The notes: generated by a model not told the origin, from the letters alone. Shown: positions 13,426 to 21,858, counted from the first letter of the stretch. The stretch: 21,858 nucleotides of DNA from an uncultured Bacilli bacterium (GCA_934090595.1 CAKOJO010000014.1:1-21858); one strand, 5' to 3'. Numbers and translations: made by a program.

Positions 13426-14349
13426 ATGACATATTTAATCTTAGGTAATAATGAAATAATTAAAGAACATATAAATAAAATAATTAAAGAAAATAATATC
13501 AATAAAGAATCAATATCATCATATGATTTAGAAACTGATAATATAATGAGTGCTCTTGAGGATATAAATACATTAAGTATCTTTAGTGATAAAAAATTAG
13601 TTATTGTCTATAATATAGAATCATTAATAAAAAAAGATGATAAGAATAATGACTTATATGTATCAGAGCTAATTAAATATTTAAATAATCAAAGTGATAA
13701 TCTCTTAATTATAAGTGGTAAATCACTACCTAATAGAAAGAAACTAATAACTTCTTTTGATTTTTTTTCTACTAAAATTGAGGCAACTAATTTTGATATT
13801 AATTCCTATATTAAAGAGTTATTGAATGGTTACAAGATGTCTAATAATGATATAGAACTATTAAAAACTTACTGTAGTAATGACTTATTAAGAATTAAAA
13901 ATGAAATAGAAAAGTTAAAACTATATAGATTTGATGAAAAGCAAATAACTAGGGATGATATTGAATCTCTTGTGAAAAAGGATCTTGATAAAACTATATT
14001 TGATTTAATTAATTCAGTAGAAAAGGGTACTAAAAACAGATCTTTTGATATATACAAAGAACTAAAAGAACAAAATGAAGAAGATATGAAAATACTATCT
14101 ATGCTTGCTAATAACTATCGATTAATTTATCAAATAAAGAATCTTACTTATACTAAGAGTGATAATGAAATAAAAGAAATATTAGGAATAGCTAATCCTA
14201 AAAGAATAAGTGTTTTAAGAAGTAAAGGGTATAACTATACTAATAAAGATCTAGAAAATATTCTCTCCTTTCTAGCGGACTTAGACTATAAAATAAAAAC
14301 TGGTTTAATCGATAAAGAAACAGCAGTCTATTTATTTTTGGCTAGATAG
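13426..14349 (+). CDS. holA: DNA polymerase III delta subunit
   Basis: This 307-aa protein matches HolA in length and layout. It starts with a strand-loop (MTYLILGNNEIIKEHINKII). An AAA+-like section follows with SALEDINTLSIFSDKKLVIV and LLIISGKSLPNRKK, then a helical middle (LLRIKNEIEKLKLY, ITRDDIESLV) and a C-terminal collar domain (FDLINSVEKG, EDMKILSMLANNYRLIYQIK). Delta opens the beta clamp as part of the clamp loader during replication. The N-terminal P-loop is degenerate, as is normal for delta, which does not bind ATP. AGGTGG at 13415-13420 fixes the start. It has its own -10 box and precedes xerD by 68 bp; there is no functional link to its neighbours. Confidence 0.88.
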   Translation: MTYLILGNNEIIKEHINKIIKENNINKESISSYDLETDNIMSALEDINTLSIFSDKKLVIVYNIESLIKKDDKNNDLYVSELIKYLNNQSDNLLIISGKSLPNRKKLITSFDFFSTKIEATNFDINSYIKELLNGYKMSNNDIELLKTYCSNDLLRIKNEIEKLKLYRFDEKQITRDDIESLVKKDLDKTIFDLINSVEKGTKNRSFDIYKELKEQNEEDMKILSMLANNYRLIYQIKNLTYTKSDNEIKEILGIANPKRISVLRSKGYNYTNKDLENILSFLADLDYKIKTGLIDKETAVYLFLAR

Positions 14350-14393
14350 TTTACATCATACTTTACGCATTTATAGTAATATTTTTCAATTAA

Positions 14394-14402
14394 TGATATA
14401 AT
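14394..14402 (+). promoter_or_regulatory. Extended -10 promoter of xerD
   Basis: TG-A-TATAAT (14394-14402), seven bases before GGAGGG. No clear -35. It may drive xerD and the following mur genes. Confidence 0.5.
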
Positions 14403-14417
14403 TAATACGGAGGGAAT

Positions 14418-15311
14418 ATGCAAGTTTTAATCGAAGAGTTTCTTAATTATTTAAAAGTACAAAAGAATTATTCAATAAATACTATAACTAACTATCAAAG
14501 AGACCTATTATTATTTAATGAATATTTAGAAAGAGAATCTTTATCATTTAATGATTTAGAATACCAAGATATTAGACTATTTTATAGTTATATGGACTCT
14601 AAAAACTATAATAAAAGTACAATATGTCGTATTTTAAGTTCTATAAGAAGTTTTTATAAATACTTATCAAGAAATGGTTATGTAAAAAGTAATATCTTTA
14701 AATATGCAACTAATCCTAAAAAAGATAAACTATTACCTAAATTCTTGTATGAAGATCAACTCGAAGAGTTATTTTCTATTCCTGATCTTAATACTGCCTT
14801 AGGGATAAGAGATAGATTAATATTAGAACTTTTATACTCAACTGGAGTACGTGTTAGTGAACTAGTAAGCTTAAAAGTAAATGACTTTAATTATGATGAC
14901 ATGAGTATTAAAGTCTTAGGAAAAGGAAACAAAGAAAGAATAGTTTATTTTGATGATTATACTTTAGAATACTTAAATATGTATTTATCTAAAAGATATC
15001 AGTTATTAAAAGATAAAGAAGACACTAATTACTTATTATTAAATAAAAATGGTACATCTCTTACAGATCGTGGTGTTAGATTAATAATAGATAATATAAT
15101 GAAAAAAAGTACAATAAATGAAAAAATATCACCCCATGTTATTAGACATACATTTGCTACTAACTTGCTGAATGAAGGGTGTGATATTACAACAGTTCAA
15201 GAACTCTTAGGACATGAGTCATTAAGGGCAACTCAAATATATACTCATGTAACAAATGAAAAATTAAAACAAGTATATGAAAATAGTCATCCTAGAAATA
15301 TAAAGGAGTAA
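14418..15311 (+). CDS. xerD: Site-specific tyrosine recombinase XerD/XerC
   Basis: The 297-aa protein has an N-terminal SAM-like core-binding domain (residues 1-90; NYSINTITNYQRDL, LSSIRSFYKYLSRNGYV) and a catalytic domain with all expected residues. These are Arg145 (GVRVSEL), a Lys in GKGNKER, His240 and Arg243 (HVIRHTF), His266 (LLGHESL) and the nucleophile Tyr275 (ATQIYTHV). It should resolve chromosome dimers at dif during cell division. Length and motifs fit XerC or XerD equally; XerD is the more common label, and small genomes may have only one. GGAGGG at 14409-14414 gives the start. murE starts 4 bp after its stop, so it heads the mur operon. Confidence 0.88.
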   Translation: MQVLIEEFLNYLKVQKNYSINTITNYQRDLLLFNEYLERESLSFNDLEYQDIRLFYSYMDSKNYNKSTICRILSSIRSFYKYLSRNGYVKSNIFKYATNPKKDKLLPKFLYEDQLEELFSIPDLNTALGIRDRLILELLYSTGVRVSELVSLKVNDFNYDDMSIKVLGKGNKERIVYFDDYTLEYLNMYLSKRYQLLKDKEDTNYLLLNKNGTSLTDRGVRLIIDNIMKKSTINEKISPHVIRHTFATNLLNEGCDITTVQELLGHESLRATQIYTHVTNEKLKQVYENSHPRNIKE

Positions 15312-15315
15312 ACTT

Positions 15316-16770
15316 ATGAAATATAAAGAAATAATTAACATATTAAAAGACAATAACTTATTAAAAGATTATACAAATATAGATTTAGATATAGAAGACA
15401 TCTCATATGACTCAAGAAATATAAATGAAAATACTTTATTTGTATGTAAAGGTTTTACTTTTAAAGAAGAGTATTTAAATGAAGCAATAAAAAATAGAAT
15501 AATTTGTTATATGAGTGAAATAGACTATAACAAAGACATTCCTAAAATAATAGTAACAGATGTTAGAAAAGCTCTTGCTATAGTATCTCTAAACTTTTAT
15601 AAAGATAATTTATTTAAAATAGGTATAACAGGCACTAAAGGAAAGACTACTACTAACTATTATATTCATAATATTTTAAACTATCATTTAGGGTATAAAC
15701 CAGGTATACTTGCTACTCATTATTTTTATGATGGAGAAAGTGAGGGAGAAAATCATAATACAACACCAGAAAGTCTTGAACTACATAAATTATTAAATAC
15801 TATGTCTAAAAATAACTTAAAATATGTAACCATGGAAGTATCTAGTCAAGCAACAAAACTAAATAGAGTATTTGGAATGCATTATGATATTGGATGTTTC
15901 TTAAACATTGGTGAGGACCACATTTCACCTTTAGAGCATTCCTCATTCGAAGACTATTTAAATTGTAAAATAGAATTTCTAACTATGTGTGATAAAGTAA
16001 TAATCTATAAGCAAACAGACTACTATAATGAAATAATAGAAAAAGTAAAAGATAAAGAAATAATTACATATGGAGTAACAAGTGATTGCGATTACTACAT
16101 AAAAAATATAACTTCACATAATGATAGAATAACATTTGATGTAGTTTATAATAATATTTTAGAGAGTTATTATATAACTATGGAAGGTACATTTAACGTA
16201 ATAAACGCAACATGTGCAATAATAATAGCAAAATTACTTGGTGTATCTCAAGAAAATATTCAAAAAGGGCTAAGTAAAACCCATGTCGAAGGAAGAATGG
16301 AAAAAGTTGAAGACCAACTTGGACCAATAATAATTGATTATGCTCATAATAAACTTAGTGCGGAAGCATTATATAAATCAGTAAAAGATACATATAAAGG
16401 GAAAAGAGTAATATCAGTATTTGGTTGTCCTGGAGACAAAGGAATAAACAGAAGAAAAGATATGGGGACATGTGCAGGATTATATGCTGATTATATATAT
16501 TTAACATCTGAAGATCCTGGTACTAAAGATGTTATAGACATATGTAGTGATATAATAAAATACATAAAACCATTTAATAAACAATATGAAATAATCGAAG
16601 ATAGAAAAACCGCTATTGAAAAAGCACTTGAAGAAAGAAAAGAAGGTGATGTCTTAGTAATCCTAGGAAAAGGAGACGAAGATTATCAAATAACTAAAAA
16701 TGGATATGAACCATATGAACAAGATATAAATATAGTAAAAAACTATTTAAAAAGAGTAAAGATAAAATAA
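15316..16770 (+). CDS. murE: UDP-N-acetylmuramyl-tripeptide synthetase
   Basis: This 484-aa Mur ligase adds the third residue of the peptidoglycan stem, using ATP, in the cytosol. It has the N-terminal UDP-binding fold (ISYDSRNINENTLFVCKG), the P-loop GITGTKGKTTT (residues 103-113), NTTPESLELH, the VEGRME and DYAHNK motifs, and GKGDEDYQ near the end. The specificity motif, DNPR in meso-diaminopimelate enzymes, reads EDPG (residues 399-402) here. The Arg that holds the diaminopimelate carboxylate is missing, so L-lysine or another amino acid is more likely. AAGGAG just upstream, overlapping the xerD end, sets the start. murF follows after 37 bp. Confidence 0.88.
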   Translation: MKYKEIINILKDNNLLKDYTNIDLDIEDISYDSRNINENTLFVCKGFTFKEEYLNEAIKNRIICYMSEIDYNKDIPKIIVTDVRKALAIVSLNFYKDNLFKIGITGTKGKTTTNYYIHNILNYHLGYKPGILATHYFYDGESEGENHNTTPESLELHKLLNTMSKNNLKYVTMEVSSQATKLNRVFGMHYDIGCFLNIGEDHISPLEHSSFEDYLNCKIEFLTMCDKVIIYKQTDYYNEIIEKVKDKEIITYGVTSDCDYYIKNITSHNDRITFDVVYNNILESYYITMEGTFNVINATCAIIIAKLLGVSQENIQKGLSKTHVEGRMEKVEDQLGPIIIDYAHNKLSAEALYKSVKDTYKGKRVISVFGCPGDKGINRRKDMGTCAGLYADYIYLTSEDPGTKDVIDICSDIIKYIKPFNKQYEIIEDRKTAIEKALEERKEGDVLVILGKGDEDYQITKNGYEPYEQDINIVKNYLKRVKIK

Positions 16771-16807
16771 TTAAAGCAATATATTAATAATAAAGAAGGG
16801 ATGTTAA

Positions 16808-18181
16808 ATGAAAAAATTAAGTGTTAAAGAATTAGTAATTGCAACAAATGGACACCTTTTATGTGGTGATGAAAAAGTTTTAATAGATAACGTAGTAATA
16901 GACTCAAGAGAAGTAAATACTAGTAGTCTATTTATACCAATAATCGGAGAGATACATGATGCTCATAAATTCATGGAAAGCTGTTACCAATCTGGTTGTA
17001 GAACATTTTTAATAGATGAAAACCATACTTTTGATAAAGAAGATATCAATCTAATTCAAGTGAAAGATACAACTATTGCATTTGGAAGTATTTCTAAATA
17101 CTATCGTAATTTATTTGATGTAGACTGTATCGCAGTTACCGGTAGCACTGGTAAAACTACTACTAAAGATATGACTTATAGTGTTGTTAATACTAAGTAT
17201 AAAACCCTAAAAAATCTAGAAAACTTAAACAATGAAATCGGAGTACCTAAAACACTCCTTAACTTAGATGAAACATATGAAAAAATAATCGTTGAAATGG
17301 GAATGCAACATAAAGGAGAAATAGAATACTTAAAAAATCTAGCAAATCCTAGAATTGCCATAATAACTAAAATAGGTATGGCTCATATAGAATTCTTTGA
17401 AAATGGTAAACAAGGAATATTCGAAGCCAAAATGGAAGTGGCAAGTACATTTGATGATAATAATATCTTAATAGTAAATGGCGATGATGAATACTTAAAA
17501 ACTCTAAAAACTAAGAATTTAAAATATAAACTACTTACTTATGGATTTGATAACTCAAATGATATGTACTGTAAAAAATACTCAATAAGTGATGTAGCAA
17601 ACTTTACTATTGTATATCAAAATAAAGAATACGAATTCACTATTCCAACACCAGCTAAACATAACATATTAAATGCTATGGCTGCTATTATGACAGGATT
17701 TATACTTAATATAGATTATCTTGATATTAAAGAAGGTCTAGCAAACTATGAGTCATCTAAAAATAGAATGGATATATTTAAAAAAGATGATATTACATTT
17801 ATAAATGATTCCTATAATGCTAACTATGACTCAATGATAGCAATGATTGATGTTTTATCTTCATACGAAACAAGAAAAGTAGCCATTCTTGGTGATATGT
17901 ACGAACTAGGAAAAGAAGAAGAAAATACCCACAAAGAAGTAGGAAAATATCTAAAAGAAAAAAACATAGATATTTTAATAACCGTGGGTCATATATCAAA
18001 TATAATAAATGAATCTGCTATTAAACATGGATTTGATAAAAATAATTCATACCATTATAATAATAAGGATGAATTATTAAAAGAAATAAACTCACTGATA
18101 AATAAGAATGATACAGTACTTATTAAAGCATCAAATGGAGTTAAATTATTTGAAATAGCAAACTATTATAAAGAAAAATAG
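16808..18181 (+). CDS. murF: UDP-MurNAc-tripeptide--D-Ala-D-Ala ligase
   Basis: The 457-aa enzyme joins D-Ala-D-Ala to the UDP-MurNAc-tripeptide, completing the pentapeptide. MurF features are VIDSREVNTSSLFIPI in the N-terminal domain, the P-loop TGSTGKTTTKDM (from residue 111), NNEIGVPKTLL, ITKIGMAHIEFF, INDSYNANYDSM and LGDMYELG. Length is normal. AAGAAGGG lies ~7 bases before the ATG. It is in line with murE, and a stem-loop covers its stop codon before queH, so transcription may be reduced there. Cytosolic. Confidence 0.92.
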   Translation: MKKLSVKELVIATNGHLLCGDEKVLIDNVVIDSREVNTSSLFIPIIGEIHDAHKFMESCYQSGCRTFLIDENHTFDKEDINLIQVKDTTIAFGSISKYYRNLFDVDCIAVTGSTGKTTTKDMTYSVVNTKYKTLKNLENLNNEIGVPKTLLNLDETYEKIIVEMGMQHKGEIEYLKNLANPRIAIITKIGMAHIEFFENGKQGIFEAKMEVASTFDDNNILIVNGDDEYLKTLKTKNLKYKLLTYGFDNSNDMYCKKYSISDVANFTIVYQNKEYEFTIPTPAKHNILNAMAAIMTGFILNIDYLDIKEGLANYESSKNRMDIFKKDDITFINDSYNANYDSMIAMIDVLSSYETRKVAILGDMYELGKEEENTHKEVGKYLKEKNIDILITVGHISNIINESAIKHGFDKNNSYHYNNKDELLKEINSLINKNDTVLIKASNGVKLFEIANYYKEK

Positions 18182-18198
18182 CACTTTTGGTGCTATTT
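18176..18198 (+). terminator. Stem-loop over the murF stop codon
   Basis: A 9-bp perfect stem (18176-18184 with 18190-18198, AAATAGCAC / GTGCTATTT), loop TTTTG. Only ATTAT follows instead of a T-run, so it may be a weak terminator, a processing site or an mRNA-stabilising hairpin. Confidence 0.5.
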
Positions 18199-18218
18199 AT
18201 TATGAAAGGAGAAATACT

Positions 18219-18818
18219 ATGAATTATCAATTAGAAATGGAAGAAATAATTAAAAACTTAAACTATAGACCAAAACTATTACTACATAGTTGCTGTGGTC
18301 CTTGTAGTAGTTATGTACTAAGTGCTTTAACAGATTATTTCGATATAACAGTGTACTTCTATAATCCTAATATTTATCCAAATGAAGAATATAATAAAAG
18401 ACTAAAAGAACAAATAAAACTAATAAATGAAATGAATAATAATAAAATAGACATAGTAGAAACTCCTTATGATGATGAAGATTATTATGCATATATAAAA
18501 GGACATGAAAAAGATTTAGAAGGAGGAACAAGATGTCATTTATGCTATTTCTATCGAATGGAAAATACTTGTATTTATGCCAAAGAAAATAACTATGACT
18601 ACTTTACAACAACACTAACAGTAAGTCCTTATAAAAATAGTAAAGTATTAAATGAAATAGGTAAATCTCTAGAAGAACAATATAATGTTAAGTATTTATA
18701 CTCTGACTTTAAGAAAAAAGATGGGTATAAAAAATCAATTGAGCTATCTAAAAAATATGATCTTTATAGACAAGATTACTGTGGATGTAAGTATTCAATT
18801 AGAAAAATAGATGAATAA
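18219..18818 (+). CDS. queH: Epoxyqueuosine reductase QueH
   Basis: The 199-aa protein matches QueH (former DUF208), which makes the last step of queuosine synthesis in tRNA by reducing epoxyqueuosine. It shows the conserved cysteines: HSCCGPC (Cys25, Cys26, Cys29), RCHLCYFYR (Cys106, Cys109) and YCGCKYS (Cys188, Cys190). Cys pairs of this family bind an Fe-S cluster and a second metal. The TLTVSPYKN stretch is also typical. GAAAGGAG lies upstream of the ATG. No other queuosine gene is near; it sits between murF and murG, an unrelated passenger in the wall cluster. Confidence 0.93.
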   Translation: MNYQLEMEEIIKNLNYRPKLLLHSCCGPCSSYVLSALTDYFDITVYFYNPNIYPNEEYNKRLKEQIKLINEMNNNKIDIVETPYDDEDYYAYIKGHEKDLEGGTRCHLCYFYRMENTCIYAKENNYDYFTTTLTVSPYKNSKVLNEIGKSLEEQYNVKYLYSDFKKKDGYKKSIELSKKYDLYRQDYCGCKYSIRKIDE

Positions 18819-18841
18819 ATCTTTAATAAACAGTAGATATT

Positions 18842-18850
18842 TGATATAAT
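18842..18850 (+). promoter_or_regulatory. Extended -10 promoter of murG
   Basis: TG-A-TATAAT followed seven bases later by GGAGG, nearly the same arrangement as before xerD. No clear -35. Confidence 0.5.
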
Positions 18851-18868
18851 GATTAAGGAGGAACGAAT

Positions 18869-19942
18869 ATGAGAGTAATTATTAGTGCTGGTGGAACAGG
18901 AGGTCATATATATCCTGCCATCTCAATTATAAATAAAATAAAAGAAATGGACCAATCAAGTGAAATACTATATATTGGTACAACAGATAGAATGGAACGT
19001 GACATTATACCTAGTTTAGGCATAAAATATATTGGAATAAAAACAAATGGAGTATCTAAAAACATTGTAAAACTAACTAAGTTTGTAACCAATACTTTTA
19101 AATCTTATAATAAATGTAAAAAAATAATGAAAGAATTTAAACCAGATATAGTAATCGGAGTCGGAGGATATGTTACCACACCAGTATTAATGGCAGCACA
19201 TTCTCTTAAAATAAAAATACTTATTCATGAACAAAATAGTATACCTGGTAAAGCAAATCTAACACTATCTAAATATGCAGATACTATATGTATATCAATG
19301 AAATCATCAGAAAAATACTTTAATCATAAAAACGTTGTATTTACTGGTAATCCACGAGGTGAAGAAATCTTAAAAGGAAATAAATTAGACAAAACAAAAC
19401 TTGGTCTTACAAAAAATAAAAAATTAGTAGTCATTACAACAGGATCACTAGGTTCAACTATAATAAATAAAAAAATAGTAAAACTATTACCAAAAATAAA
19501 AGATAAAAACTATGAAGTTCTATTCATAACAGGAAAAAATAACTACGAAGAATTACAAAAAGAACAAATGCCTAAAAATGTTATACTAAAACCATATATA
19601 GATAATATGAATGAACTATTAAAAGTAACAGACTTAATAGTCTCTAGAGCGGGAGCTACTATAATATCTGAAATTACATCATTAGGATTAGCATCTATAC
19701 TTATTCCATCTCCTTATGTTGCAAATAATCATCAAGAAATAAATGCTCAAGACTTAGAAAAAAATAATGCAGCATACGTAATAAGAGAAAAGGATTTTGA
19801 TGAAGATAGATTTATTAGTATGATGGATGAATTATTAAACGATGATAAAAAAATAGAAAAAATAAAAACTAATTGCAAAAAAATGGGAGTTACTGATTCT
19901 GCTACTAGAATCTATAAACAAATAGAAAAATTAGTTAAGTAG
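18869..19942 (+). CDS. murG: Undecaprenyl-PP-MurNAc-pentapeptide GlcNAc transferase
   Basis: This 357-aa GT28 glycosyltransferase turns lipid I into lipid II at the inner face of the membrane. The lipid-binding glycine loops are clear: GGTGGHIYPA (residues 8-17) and GVGGYVTTPV. HEQNSIPGKAN, FTGNPRGEE, the third glycine-containing loop TTGSLGS, SRAGATIISEI and NHQEINAQ (donor-binding) also match MurG. AAGGAGG at 18855-18861 fixes the start, and an extended -10 box directly before it gives it a separate promoter. murB follows after 8 bases, with its ribosome binding site overlapping the murG stop. Confidence 0.93.
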   Translation: MRVIISAGGTGGHIYPAISIINKIKEMDQSSEILYIGTTDRMERDIIPSLGIKYIGIKTNGVSKNIVKLTKFVTNTFKSYNKCKKIMKEFKPDIVIGVGGYVTTPVLMAAHSLKIKILIHEQNSIPGKANLTLSKYADTICISMKSSEKYFNHKNVVFTGNPRGEEILKGNKLDKTKLGLTKNKKLVVITTGSLGSTIINKKIVKLLPKIKDKNYEVLFITGKNNYEELQKEQMPKNVILKPYIDNMNELLKVTDLIVSRAGATIISEITSLGLASILIPSPYVANNHQEINAQDLEKNNAAYVIREKDFDEDRFISMMDELLNDDKKIEKIKTNCKKMGVTDSATRIYKQIEKLVK

Positions 19943-19950
19943 GTGATAAC

Positions 19951-20850
19951 ATGCAAAATGTTAAACAATTTTTAATAGACAATAATTATGACTTCAAAGA
20001 GGATATATCTTTTAAAGTGCTTACTACATACAAAACCGGAGGTACTGCTAAATATGTAGTATTTCCAAATGATGTGGAACATTTAAAAAGATTACTTGAT
20101 TATTTAAAACTAAAAAATATACCATTCAAAATATTTGGAAATGGTTCAAATATTCTTGCAAGTGATAATGACTATGATGGTGTAATAATAAAACTAAATA
20201 AACTAAATAATCAAAACTTTGATGATGGAAACCTTTATGTTGAAGCAGGATGTAATATGATTCAAGTCGCTAATAAATACTCAAAAATGGGTTACTATGG
20301 TTTAGACTTTGCTTGTGGTATACCAGGAACACTTGGGGGAGCAATATACATGAATGCTGGTGCTTATCTTGAAGCTATTGGTGATTCATTACAAGAAGTT
20401 ACATATCTTGATGGAGGAAACAATATAAAAACAATAAAAAAAGAAGACATGAAATTAGGTTATAGGACATCAATATTTAAAGAAAAACCTTGGGTAATAC
20501 TAAGCGCCAAACTAGTATTAAAAAAAGGCGACAAAGAAGAAATAATAGATCTTTTATCAGATAGAATGAGAAGACGTGCAAGTACACAACCACTTGAATA
20601 TCCATCCGCAGGCTCTGTATTTAGAAACCCAGAAAACATGTATGCTGGTGCTTTAATAGAAAACTGTGGATTAAAAGGTAAAAAACGAGGAGATGCTCAA
20701 ATAAGCGATAAACATGCTAATTTCATAGTAAATAAAGATCAAGCTAAAAGTAAAGATATAAAATATCTTATGGATCTGGCAAAAAACAAAGTGAAAAAAC
20801 AATATAAAATAGACTTACTTATTGAACAAGAACTATTTAATTGGGAGTAA
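19951..20850 (+). CDS. murB: UDP-N-acetylenolpyruvylglucosamine reductase
   Basis: The 299-aa flavoenzyme makes UDP-MurNAc with NADPH. It has the FAD-binding segments TYKTGGTAKYVVFP and GNGSNILASDNDYDG, the GIPGTLGGAIYMNAGAY motif, YRTSIFKE, and the C-terminal PSAGSVFRNP with the catalytic Ser222. Lacking the extra Tyr-loop region of the E. coli enzyme, it fits the shorter type II MurB common in Gram-positives. AGGTGA (19941-19946) includes bases of the murG stop, so the two genes are translated from one message. ftsQ/divIB starts 3 bases after its stop. Confidence 0.93.
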   Translation: MQNVKQFLIDNNYDFKEDISFKVLTTYKTGGTAKYVVFPNDVEHLKRLLDYLKLKNIPFKIFGNGSNILASDNDYDGVIIKLNKLNNQNFDDGNLYVEAGCNMIQVANKYSKMGYYGLDFACGIPGTLGGAIYMNAGAYLEAIGDSLQEVTYLDGGNNIKTIKKEDMKLGYRTSIFKEKPWVILSAKLVLKKGDKEEIIDLLSDRMRRRASTQPLEYPSAGSVFRNPENMYAGALIENCGLKGKKRGDAQISDKHANFIVNKDQAKSKDIKYLMDLAKNKVKKQYKIDLLIEQELFNWE

Positions 20851-20853
20851 TAT

Positions 20854-21537
20854 ATGGTAAAAAAGAAAAAAAGAAGGGTTAATAAAATATTTAAAACATT
20901 ATTCATAATATTAGTATTAGTATTTATACTGTATATTTTTCCATGCTATATACTAGATATAAGAATAAAAAATATCTATATAAAAAACAATAACATTTTA
21001 ACTGATAAACAAATAATAGAAATAGCAAACTTAAAAGATTATCCTAACTATTATAAGACAAATACTTTTAAAATAAAAAAAGACTTAATGAATAATCCTT
21101 ATATAAAAGATTGCAAAGTATACAAAGGACTATTTAATAAAATAACAATAGATATAACAGAAAACAAAATACTTTTTATAAGACTAGATACTAAAAAAAT
21201 AGTATTTGAAAATAAAAAAGAAATAGACTATGATAAAGAATTATTAAATGTACCATATCTAATAAATTACGTTCCTGATACAAAATATAATACATTAATA
21301 GATAAACTAAATAAAATAGATAAAGAAGTACTATATAAAGTATCGGAAATAAAATATGATCCAAACAAATATGATGAAGATAGATTCTTATTGTATATGA
21401 ATGATGACAACTATGTATATGTAACACTAACTAAAATGAATCTTTTGAATAAATATAATGAAGCAATAACCAAGGTCGAAGGTAAAAAAGGAACTTTATA
21501 TCTAGATTCAGGTAATTACTTTGAAATAAGAAAGTAA
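20854..21537 (+). CDS. ftsQ: Cell division protein FtsQ/DivIB
   Basis: The 227-aa protein has a very basic N-terminus (KKKKRRVNK), one TM (residues ~12-32) and an extracytoplasmic POTRA domain (IRIKNIYIKNNNILTDKQIIEIANL to ~residue 105), followed by the FtsQ/DivIB beta domain ending GTLYLDSGNYFEIRK. It helps assemble the divisome by linking FtsL/FtsB-type proteins. GGGAGT about six bases upstream of ATG overlaps the murB end. It is the last gene of the cluster. ftsA and ftsZ do not follow, and murC, murD and mraY are absent from this window. Confidence 0.85.
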   Translation: MVKKKKRRVNKIFKTLFIILVLVFILYIFPCYILDIRIKNIYIKNNNILTDKQIIEIANLKDYPNYYKTNTFKIKKDLMNNPYIKDCKVYKGLFNKITIDITENKILFIRLDTKKIVFENKKEIDYDKELLNVPYLINYVPDTKYNTLIDKLNKIDKEVLYKVSEIKYDPNKYDEDRFLLYMNDDNYVYVTLTKMNLLNKYNEAITKVEGKKGTLYLDSGNYFEIRK

Positions 21538-21547
21538 AAAAATTAAA

Positions 21548-21621
21548 AAAAGTGCAATTTTATATAAAACAGACATTTCAAAATGATAATGTTTGGAAAA
21601 TTGTTCTCAGAATACACTTTT
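21548..21621 (+). ncRNA. Long imperfect hairpin after ftsQ, possible structured RNA
   Basis: Three stacked helices: 21548-21554 with 21615-21621, 21555-21561 with 21597-21603, and 21570-21577 with 21588-21595 (one G-U). An 11-base bulge lies on the right strand (21604-21614). It is not followed by a T-run and matches no riboswitch I know. It lies between the ftsQ stop and the terminator, so it may be a 3'-UTR structure or the leader of the next gene. Confidence 0.35.
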
Positions 21622-21654
21622 AATAACTTAGGAAAAGTTTTTTAATTGTAAATT

Positions 21655-21683
21655 GAATCAATTTTAAAAATTGGTTCTTTTTT
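21655..21683 (+). terminator. Terminator of the mur/fts operon
   Basis: GAATCAATT pairs with AATTGGTTC (21655-21663 with 21669-21677, one G-U), loop TTAAA, then six Ts. Confidence 0.8.
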
Positions 21684-21727
21684 ATATGATGAAATCTTAA
21701 AATTGGTCATTTGACAGGTGTTTTTAT

Positions 21728-21858
21728 ATGTTTTATATTGATTTAGCAAGAGAGAAAATCTTTGTGAAGGGAGGTAATTATCCACTTCTTGAATATTATG
21801 ATGGATATAAAATACCAATTGTATCTGATTCTATGTTTAAGACTATGATTAATAATGA
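21728..21858 (+). CDS. Start of an unidentified CDS, cut by the window end
   Basis: The frame is open from ATG 21728 to the end (43 codons; MFYIDLAREKIFVKGGNYPL at the start, KIPIVSDSMF later). AGGTG at 21716-21720 is a good ribosome binding site seven bases upstream. No family can be assigned from this much. It follows a terminator, so it is a new transcription unit. Confidence 0.6.
   Translation, partial: MFYIDLAREKIFVKGGNYPLLEYYDGYKIPIVSDSMFKTMINN

Noticed and set aside
14418..15311. xerD as an integrase of a mobile element
   Set aside because: Length, complete Xer motifs and position 4 bp before murE point to the housekeeping dimer-resolution enzyme; no attachment repeats flank it.
21711..21716. 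TTGACA as -35 box for the last CDS
   Set aside because: It overlaps the SD and any -10 would fall inside the coding region.

Overview
The window comes from a very AT-rich, walled, low-GC Gram-positive-type bacterium. Most genes have strong GGAGG-like ribosome binding sites, TATAAT -10 boxes and short gaps between genes. TGG is used for Trp and the genes end with standard stops, so the ordinary bacterial code fits. A peptidoglycan cluster (murE, murF, murG, murB, ftsQ/divIB) beside tiny lipoproteins and a TasA-like surface protein suggests an uncultured gut Bacilli lineage close to the Mollicutes that has kept its wall. This placement is inference; no 16S or marker phylogeny is possible here.

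Layout. (1) 1-3643 is an accessory run of small genes: a four-TM protein, a NudB-like Nudix hydrolase, a frameshifted S51 peptidase, a membrane-anchored protein, a lipoprotein, and an XRE regulator with a C-terminal membrane part followed by a 63-aa membrane protein. A strong terminator closes it. (2) 3827-10257 is envelope-directed: a three-TM beta-helix protein with a Pro/Asn-rich stalk, a 443-aa protein with two HA-like repeats, a membrane-anchored GH24 lysozyme plus M23 endopeptidase, a lipoprotein overlapping it by one base, and another lipoprotein. (3) 10366-13388 is the most striking part: a TasA-like secreted protein whose last ~40 codons change abruptly to GC-rich, NNC-type codons ending in a VRPVLSL motif. 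This looks like the variable region of a diversity-generating retroelement (DGR) target. A complete IS4-like element (11798-13280, 19-bp TIRs, 10-bp target duplication) sits in the last codons of that gene and supplies its present stop codon. (4) 13426-21537 is housekeeping: holA, xerD/C, murE, murF, queH, murG, murB, ftsQ/divIB, all on the + strand. (5) After a structured spacer and a terminator, a new CDS runs off the window end.

How the parts fit. The mur/fts genes make and place the wall. The hydrolase, lipoproteins, beta-helix protein and TasA-like protein act at or outside it. No reverse transcriptase, accessory avd gene or template repeat is visible, so a DGR would have to act in trans from elsewhere in the genome. 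No tRNA, rRNA or CRISPR array was seen. All motif calls were made by eye; no database search, alignment or folding program was run.
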